Part shown: piece by piece, positions 36,570-41,151 of the stretch | Position numbering within the stretch: the stretch's first letter is position 1 | Layout: each line of letters opens with the position of its first letter | Made by a program: the position numbers and the translations under genes | Origin: JAUWZS01 sp964423085 | GTDB taxonomy: Archaea > Aenigmatarchaeota > Aenigmatarchaeia > CG10238-14 > SCSR01 | NCBI GenBank assembly: GCA_964423085.1 | Contig: CAYRDB010000001.1 | Span: 1-41,151 of the forward strand | Length of the DNA stretch: 41,151 nt | Reading direction: 5' to 3' | Notes under the pieces: model-generated | Told to the model about the DNA's origin: nothing | The model's database searches: none | What the model saw: the letters and a program-made list of their open reading frames with translations, nothing else

Positions 36570-37345
36570 CAAAAAACCTCGACATCTATGCAAACCTTGT
36601 GCCTGCTGGGCGAATAAGGCAGCACAATCCGCCTGCCTATGATTCTATATTCCCTGCCGGCGTTTTTTAAGCTTTCATCCACAGCGGTTTCTGCCTCCTT
36701 GTATGGATAGTCCCTGCTTCCTGATGAGTAAAGATGGACTACGCCGCCTTTCTTTACGCATCTTACCGCAACATCCAGAAAGCTTGTGGCGGACATTGGC
36801 AGTGGCATTACGACTCTGTCGCACTTGCCGTACCATTTTTCACACTCTGTCATCGCGTCACCCAGAACAGGAACTATTTTGTGCGACAGCTTGTTCACCC
36901 TTATGTTGTGCCTCATGTACTCTACAGCGTCCGGATTTATCTCAACAGCTATCACTTTCTCAACTTCAGGTTGCGCCTTGCCTATTGCTATTGCATAAGG
37001 GCCGACGCCCGCGAACATCACCATAACAACTTCGCCTGGCTTCACAGACTTGGCTATCCTCTGCCTATCCGTGCCCTCCCTGACTGAGAAGAATGCCTTC
37101 TGCGGGTCGACAAGTATGGAGTATCCGTGCTCCTTGTGAACGACCTCGGTATCCGGGTCGCCTGCTATCAGCTCGTACGACATTGTCCTGTAATCGCCCT
37201 CCCTTCCGGACGCTTTCTTCAGAACAGACTTTACGCTCTTGCTCTCCTTCAGTATGGATTCAGCTATCTGTTTACCGTCGCCTTCCCGTATCTCGACTAT
37301 GGCGACTGCCTTCTCCTTCGAGCCGACAATATCGTAGCTTGACAT
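36569..37345 (-). CDS. Trm5-like tRNA (guanine-37-N1) methyltransferase
   Basis: 258 residues. SAM-binding MVMFAGVGPYAIAIGK and IAVEINPDA, preceded by VDPQKAFFSVREGTDRQRIA, match the Trm5 core. The small N-terminal D1 domain of full-length Trm5 is missing or very short. Where Trm5 has N-L-P near the active site, this protein has MPLPMSA. It could be a short Trm5 or a related wyosine-pathway enzyme (Taw2-type); the FFSxRxGTxRxRIA motif favours Trm5. Its product m1G37 is the substrate of TYW1, encoded at 21283-22191. ATG 37345 is preferred over TTG 37354. Confidence 0.78.
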   Translation of the reverse strand: MSSYDIVGSKEKAVAIVEIREGDGKQIAESILKESKSVKSVLKKASGREGDYRTMSYELIAGDPDTEVVHKEHGYSILVDPQKAFFSVREGTDRQRIAKSVKPGEVVMVMFAGVGPYAIAIGKAQPEVEKVIAVEINPDAVEYMRHNIRVNKLSHKIVPVLGDAMTECEKWYGKCDRVVMPLPMSATSFLDVAVRCVKKGGVVHLYSSGSRDYPYKEAETAVDESLKNAGREYRIIGRRIVLPYSPSRHKVCIDVEVF

Positions 37346-37405
37346 AAGAACCAATAAAATAATCTAATTTTAATAGTTAATTTTAGAATCGGTTAGTGTG
37401 GTTGG

Positions 37406-38158
37406 ATGCTGAGCTTGGTAGGACTTGGACTGTGTGATGAGAAGGACTTGACAGTGAGAGGAATAGAGCTGGCGAAGTCTGCTGACATTGTCTACATAGA
37501 GCTATACACAAACGCGTGGAAAGGACTGGATAAGCTGGCTGACGTGATTGGAAAGTCGGCAATAAAACTAAACAGGAGCGACCTTGAGCAGGGCGCTGGC
37601 AGGATAATAGAAGAGGCTAGCGAAAAGGATGTTGTGATTTTCATACCGGGCGACCCCATGGTGGCGACCACGCACGTTACACTTGTTTCAGACGCCATTA
37701 AGATGGGCGTGAAAGTTAGCATAGTACACAACTCGTCCATAACTTCTGCGATTGCTGAGACCGGGCTTCATATATACAAGTTCGGCGCGATTGCAACCGT
37801 GCCATTCCCTGACAGGACCGGCGGGGAGCTGCCCGAGTCTGTGTACGACACGCTAAGGATGAACAAGCGGAACGGCCTGCACACGCTTCTTCTTCTGGAC
37901 ATAGTGCCTGAAAGGTGCATGACGCCGAACGAGGCTATGAAAATAATGCTGAAAGCGGAGGATTCCAGGAACGGGGGTGTTTTCACGCCCGACAGCCATG
38001 TCATCGTGTTCGCAAGAGCTGGAAGCCCGGACGCCACGATAAGGTTCGGGACTGTGTCAGAGCTTTTGGACGAGGAGTTCGGAGAGCCGCCTATGGTTCT
38101 GATAGTCCCGGGCAAACTGCATTTTTCTGAAAAAGAGCATTTAGTTACTATAAAGTAG
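37406..38158 (+). CDS. dph5: Diphthine synthase
   Basis: 250 residues, typical of archaeal Dph5. Family motifs: LVGLGLCDEKDLTVRGIE, IPGDPMVATTH, HNSSITSAIAETGLHIYKFG and VPFPD. It methylates the modified His of elongation factor 2 with SAM on the way to diphthamide. GGTTG lies just ahead of ATG 37406. The start faces the Trm5-like gene across 60 bp of AT-rich DNA that must hold both promoters. Confidence 0.96.
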   Translation: MLSLVGLGLCDEKDLTVRGIELAKSADIVYIELYTNAWKGLDKLADVIGKSAIKLNRSDLEQGAGRIIEEASEKDVVIFIPGDPMVATTHVTLVSDAIKMGVKVSIVHNSSITSAIAETGLHIYKFGAIATVPFPDRTGGELPESVYDTLRMNKRNGLHTLLLLDIVPERCMTPNEAMKIMLKAEDSRNGGVFTPDSHVIVFARAGSPDATIRFGTVSELLDEEFGEPPMVLIVPGKLHFSEKEHLVTIK

Positions 38159-38204
38159 TGAATTACACATATCCTTAAATACCCTGATTTTCCATACAAT
38201 ATGC

Positions 38205-38675
38205 ATGGCAGAACAGCAGCAAGAATCTCGCCTAACTGGCCCTAGGAAGAAGGGTATCGGAAGCATTATTTCTGGCGCAATAGTTGGTGCTGGAGTTATA
38301 ATTGGTGGATATATTGGAGGTATAGCAATAGGTTCAATTGCTATATACAACATGATAAAAAGCTACAGTCCTATCAAAAAAGCGATAAGTATTTACAAGT
38401 CAGCCAAAGACAATGTTAATGAAAAAGCAGAATCTTATCTTGGACAAGGTATTTGTTATCTAGGCGATGCTGTCGGAACTATATTAGTACCCTGGTTGAA
38501 ACCCGCTGTTTCCACGACACTTGGAGCTATACGATTGTATGGCGACAGCTACATTAAAGGCATAGACCATCCAGAAATCGAACTATATAAGAAAAAAGAG
38601 AAAGAGGAAACAGAAAAAGCGGTTGCCGAGAAGTTGAGAAAGGAAGAGGAAGAGAAAGGCAAAAAGGACAAATAG
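38205..38675 (+). CDS. Membrane protein with a glycine-zipper segment
   Basis: 156 residues. A basic start (ESRLTGPRKKG) leads into a long Gly/Ile segment (about 20-48) with GxxxG steps: GSIISGAIVGAGVIIGGYIGGIAIG. Then an amphipathic helical part (YKSAKDNVNEKAESYLGQG) and a Lys/Glu-rich tail. Glycine zippers pack helices tightly in the membrane and are seen in pore formers and in packing subunits. I do not recognise a family. A TATA-like CTTAAATAC at 38174-38182, about 27 nt ahead of ATG 38205, suggests a leaderless mRNA. The stop is 1 nt from the end of the convergent cluster. Confidence 0.68.
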   Translation: MAEQQQESRLTGPRKKGIGSIISGAIVGAGVIIGGYIGGIAIGSIAIYNMIKSYSPIKKAISIYKSAKDNVNEKAESYLGQGICYLGDAVGTILVPWLKPAVSTTLGAIRLYGDSYIKGIDHPEIELYKKKEKEETEKAVAEKLRKEEEEKGKKDK

Positions 38676-38676
38676 T

Positions 38677-39333
38677 CTACTTTGTATCTCCATCTTTTTC
38701 TGGTTTTCCGCCATATGTTATGTAAAATATTATCGCTCCTGTAATCACTACCAAAATTATTATGGCCATGTCCTGAGTGCTGAGGTTTATTGATGGTAAC
38801 CCGAAGCTTGGTATTGGAGTCGACGTGCTAGACAGGTCAAATCCTGGTATCGTAATGCCTGGGAAAAGGGCGGCACCCGCTGTCGAAATGTATACTCCCA
38901 AGACGAGAATAACAGCGCCTATTCCTGCGAAAGCAATAACCCATTTCCATCTTCCTTTGAATCCACCTTTAGCGTCCCATGGATCACTACCCATTGAAGA
39001 GGCTGCTATGACATAGAGAACTGCGACAAACGCTATTATGGTAAGTATAACCATGAATGTTCCGCCGAAAAGCACTGATAGGAATGAAGCAAAGCTAATT
39101 CCTATGGCTGTATTGGCCATTATGTAAAGCGACGCTCCCAATGAAACTATCAGGTTGACAGCCTTTGCTGTTTTTCCAGATTTACCCTCTTTTTCTGAAT
39201 CGCCGAAAATTTTAATCTTTGTAAGTAGCGCCCAGAATATGGCGAACATTATTATCCAAGGTAGATAGAACTCGAAAACTCCGAAATCCTGACCGGCCGC
39301 CACCAGATCAGATATCATTGTGAATCCTGACAT
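38677..39333 (-). CDS. Multi-pass membrane protein, tandem family member 4
   Basis: 218 residues with about five membrane helices. The family motif is FYLPWIIMFAIFWALLTKIKIFG, then a charged loop and AVNLIVSLGASLYI. A Ser/Thr/Pro-rich stretch (about 168-190) before the last helix is probably outside. It is a paralog of the next three genes. The C-terminus GGKPEKDGDTK is cytoplasmic by the positive-inside rule. No named family. It is the last gene of the four on this strand; 47 nt separate it from member 3. Confidence 0.7.
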   Translation of the reverse strand: MSGFTMISDLVAAGQDFGVFEFYLPWIIMFAIFWALLTKIKIFGDSEKEGKSGKTAKAVNLIVSLGASLYIMANTAIGISFASFLSVLFGGTFMVILTIIAFVAVLYVIAASSMGSDPWDAKGGFKGRWKWVIAFAGIGAVILVLGVYISTAGAALFPGITIPGFDLSSTSTPIPSFGLPSINLSTQDMAIIILVVITGAIIFYITYGGKPEKDGDTK

Positions 39334-39380
39334 GTTTCTTACCCATTGTTAAATTAGTTTTTGTTGGTTTTATCCCTTTA

Positions 39381-39941
39381 CTACTTCATTGCCACCAGCG
39401 CAACAAGCGGTATTACCATCAACAATACTATACCTATCGCAAGTATCATGTCCTCCGAGAGCGTGGGGAACGAGAATCCGCCTCCGGAACCGCCCGTGCT
39501 GGGGAAGTATATGTTCACCAAGCCGCTGGATATGGCGATTATCACTCCAGCTAATATTCCACCTACAAGTATGGCCATCCATACCTTTGGCTTGTCCTTG
39601 AAAACGTTCTTGAAGTGCTCGGGCAGGTTCTCAGGACCCATCATGCCCACGACCATCAGTCCTACCATGACTATAAGCGTAACGCTGGCGCCCTGCACAA
39701 AGAAAGATGCAAGGTGGGCTTCGATGTCTATGCCCAGTATTATAGGCGAAGCCCATACCATGAACGAAGCCACAAGAGCTATTACCGCGTTTATGGTCAC
39801 CGTCCTCTGCGCGTCGCCGAATATCTGCGACTTTCTAAGAAGCCCGTAGAATATGGCGGAAGTCAGCATGAACGGCAAAAGAAACTGGAATATGCCGAGG
39901 TCTCTCATGTTGACAACTACTGTCTCGAACGGGTTCGCCAT
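39381..39941 (-). CDS. Multi-pass membrane protein, tandem family member 3
   Basis: 186 residues with about five membrane helices. Family motif: FQFLLPFMLTSAIFYGLLRKSQIFG, then NAVIALVASFMV. A cytoplasmic loop (GPENLPEHFKNVFKDKPKVW) and a Gly/Ser-rich outside loop (STGGSGGGFSFP) follow before the last helix. It lies 34 nt after member 2. No Cys and few conserved charged residues in the helices, so a structural rather than enzymatic role is more likely. Confidence 0.7.
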   Translation of the reverse strand: MANPFETVVVNMRDLGIFQFLLPFMLTSAIFYGLLRKSQIFGDAQRTVTINAVIALVASFMVWASPIILGIDIEAHLASFFVQGASVTLIVMVGLMVVGMMGPENLPEHFKNVFKDKPKVWMAILVGGILAGVIIAISSGLVNIYFPSTGGSGGGFSFPTLSEDMILAIGIVLLMVIPLVALVAMK

Positions 39942-39975
39942 TTTTATCTACACTCTATTTGTGATTACGGCAATA

Positions 39976-40506
39976 TTACTTTGACGTCGCGACCGCGGAC
40001 GCTATTATGATCATTACCACGAAAATTATCACTCCCGCGATTATCACTATAGTGTCCATTGGTATCGCAATGCCGCCCTCCCCAGGAGCCACGGCAAATA
40101 TAGCCCCGACTAGACCGCTTATCAGGAGCACCAGAAGAGCTATCAGGATTCCAACCATTATCATGGTCTTGCTGTTGGAGAACTTGTCAATAAGGAACTT
40201 TGGAAGGTCCGGATAGAAGAAGCTGGCTATGAGCACGCCTATGAAGAACATCAGTATCCATATGAACGACTGGGTGAAGAACGTGACGAACGGCAGCACC
40301 AGGCTGAACCCCATCATTACAGGAAACCCGAAGACCAGGAACGCTATGCAGAAAGCCAGAGCGGCGTTCACCATGGGCGACTCTCCGACTATCTTGACCT
40401 TCCTTAGTATGGCGTAGAACACAGCCAAAGCTATTATGAATATCAGCAAGTCGTAGAAACCTACTTCTAACAGCCTCGTAACGACTTCCTGGAACACGTT
40501 TGTCAT
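39976..40506 (-). CDS. Multi-pass membrane protein, tandem family member 2
   Basis: 176 residues with about five membrane helices. Family motif: YDLLIFIIALAVFYAILRKVKIVG, then NAALAFCIAFLVFGFPV. A cytoplasmic loop (YPDLPKFLIDKFSNSKT) matches member 3's in place and charge. A Gly-rich outside loop (APGEGGIAIP) precedes the last helix. GGTT lies just ahead of ATG 40506, and the gap from member 1 is 44 nt. Confidence 0.7.
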   Translation of the reverse strand: MTNVFQEVVTRLLEVGFYDLLIFIIALAVFYAILRKVKIVGESPMVNAALAFCIAFLVFGFPVMMGFSLVLPFVTFFTQSFIWILMFFIGVLIASFFYPDLPKFLIDKFSNSKTMIMVGILIALLVLLISGLVGAIFAVAPGEGGIAIPMDTIVIIAGVIIFVVMIIIASAVATSK

Positions 40507-40550
40507 TTAACCAGCTTATTGAACTTTGTTTGCGAAAAATTTAAGTCTGC

Positions 40551-41051
40551 CTAATGCCCGCCCGCCTTGGCCAGCTCTATCCTGTCTTTTACTTCCTTTG
40601 CAGCATTTACGTAGGCAATTGCTTTTGCGTCATGCCCCTTACTCTTTTCAGATTCTGCTTTCTTCAAGAGGTCGGCTCTCCTCTTTTCCAACCTCTCTAT
40701 CTTCTTTATATCGTCCACATGCTCATAGTACACGTCCCTTCCCCTCCCGGTAGCCCACAGCAGTGTGGCTCCCACCAGAAGCACGCCGAATATCACTATC
40801 ATCCCTGTCCCTCCCACCTGGGTTATGTACTGCGTGAACATTGTGAAAATGGGAGTGGTGGCTAGTATCACGCTTATGCCCAGCGAGATTATTATGTTGA
40901 CCTTTCTGCTGAATATGTGCAACTTGTCAAGGACTGCCCAAAGAACCACAAACACAAGAAGGAAAGGTAGCAAGACGTTCCTACCAAGCTCGTACGGTGT
41001 CATGTTTGCGAAGTCGAACATTGACGCTGCGTTTAAATCGAAAATATTCAT
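40551..41051 (-). CDS. Membrane protein with coiled-coil tail, tandem family member 1
   Basis: 166 residues. Three membrane helices carry the family motif (LLPFLLVFVVLWAVLDKLHIFS, then VNIIISLGISVIL), but the last helices of the other members are replaced by a cytoplasmic Lys/Glu-rich coiled coil (about 113-160: DDIKKIERLEKRRADLLKKAESEK). This member may tether the others to an inside partner. First gene of the four; a TATA-like element (GTTTTTAG) lies at about 41080-41087. Confidence 0.7.
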   Translation of the reverse strand: MNIFDLNAASMFDFANMTPYELGRNVLLPFLLVFVVLWAVLDKLHIFSRKVNIIISLGISVILATTPIFTMFTQYITQVGGTGMIVIFGVLLVGATLLWATGRGRDVYYEHVDDIKKIERLEKRRADLLKKAESEKSKGHDAKAIAYVNAAKEVKDRIELAKAGGH

Positions 41052-41117
41052 ATAATATTAGTTGTATTTTCAGACTAAAAACTTGTTCTGGTTCCATTGA
41101 CAGGGGGTCGTGAAAAG

Positions 41118-41151
41118 CTTAAATAATTTGTTATTTAGTAGTAGTATCATG
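41118..41151 (+). promoter_or_regulatory. Promoter and start codon of a plus-strand gene beyond the right edge
   Basis: AGCTTAAATAATTTG holds a TATA-like element at 41118-41126. The window ends with ATG at 41149-41151, about 27 nt from it, which fits a leaderless gene that continues outside. Only the start codon is visible, so this is tentative. Confidence 0.35.

Noticed and set aside
1..41151. Insertion sequences, prophage genes or a replication origin
   Set aside because: I saw no transposase, integrase, terminal inverted repeats, phage structural genes, or cdc6/ORB-like elements.

Overview
This window is archaeal chromosome, probably from a small-genome (DPANN-like) lineage. The archaeal markers are topoisomerase VI A and B, aIF1A, ribosomal protein S17e, Alba, diphthine synthase, wyosine-pathway enzymes, a PHP/zinc protein resembling endonuclease Q, an archaeal SRP RNA and five intron-bearing tRNA genes. 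TATA boxes lie about 25 nt ahead of start codons or RNA genes, and Shine-Dalgarno sites read GGTG, GTGAT or GGAGGTG. The DPANN placement rests on very tight packing, many small membrane proteins and a form III RuBisCO nucleotide-salvage operon. I cannot fix the phylum without a search. A run of 100 N (7337-7436) is an assembly gap inside an acetyl-CoA synthetase-like gene.

Layout: 1-3290 (minus): 5' part of an S-layer gene with a structured leader, a membrane-anchored winged-helix regulator and an AmmeMemoRadiSam radical-SAM protein. 3401-6168 (plus): tRNA-Thr, a small ORF, tRNA-Gly, a coiled-coil protein, a LAGLIDADG endonuclease, tRNA-Leu and an RNase Z-like hydrolase. 6193-8737 (minus): small membrane protein, AMMECR1 protein, a 23-residue acidic ORF and the gapped synthetase. 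8821-12006 (plus): SRP RNA, Lon-like protease, M50 protease, EndoQ-like protein and tRNA-Val. 12016-16005: two lipoproteins, a DUF63 protein and a surface-anchored protein. 16083-22191 (minus): S17e, tRNA splicing endonuclease, tRNA-Phe, glycosyltransferase, Top6A/B, KH protein, aIF1A and TYW1. 22249-24952: tRNA-Thr, UPF0173 hydrolase, acyltransferase-like membrane protein, tRNA-Trp, Pcm and a small ORF. 24979-28608 (plus): ribose-1,5-bisphosphate isomerase, RuBisCO and AMP phosphorylase, which together turn AMP into 3-phosphoglycerate. 28635-35564: Alba, a zinc-ribbon membrane protein and an eight-gene operon of pilin-like proteins. 35632-38158: tRNA-Leu, nucleotidyltransferase, Trm5-like methyltransferase and Dph5. 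38205-41051: a glycine-zipper membrane protein and four tandem paralogous multi-pass membrane proteins.

Themes: (1) RNA maturation: tRNA genes sit directly before or after protein genes, and two probable tRNA-processing enzymes follow tRNAs. Introns of tRNA-Leu and tRNA-Trp look homologous and carry a copy of their own anticodon loop. (2) Cell surface: the S-layer, lipoproteins with shared ectodomains, pilin-like proteins and tandem membrane paralogs take up a large share of the window. The eight-gene pilin-like operon, with a cysteine-rich, EF-hand-bearing last protein, and the four-paralog membrane cluster are the best candidates for undescribed systems. (3) Expression signals: several divergent pairs share one palindromic TATA element, TTG starts recur, and one gene seems to start with AUC.
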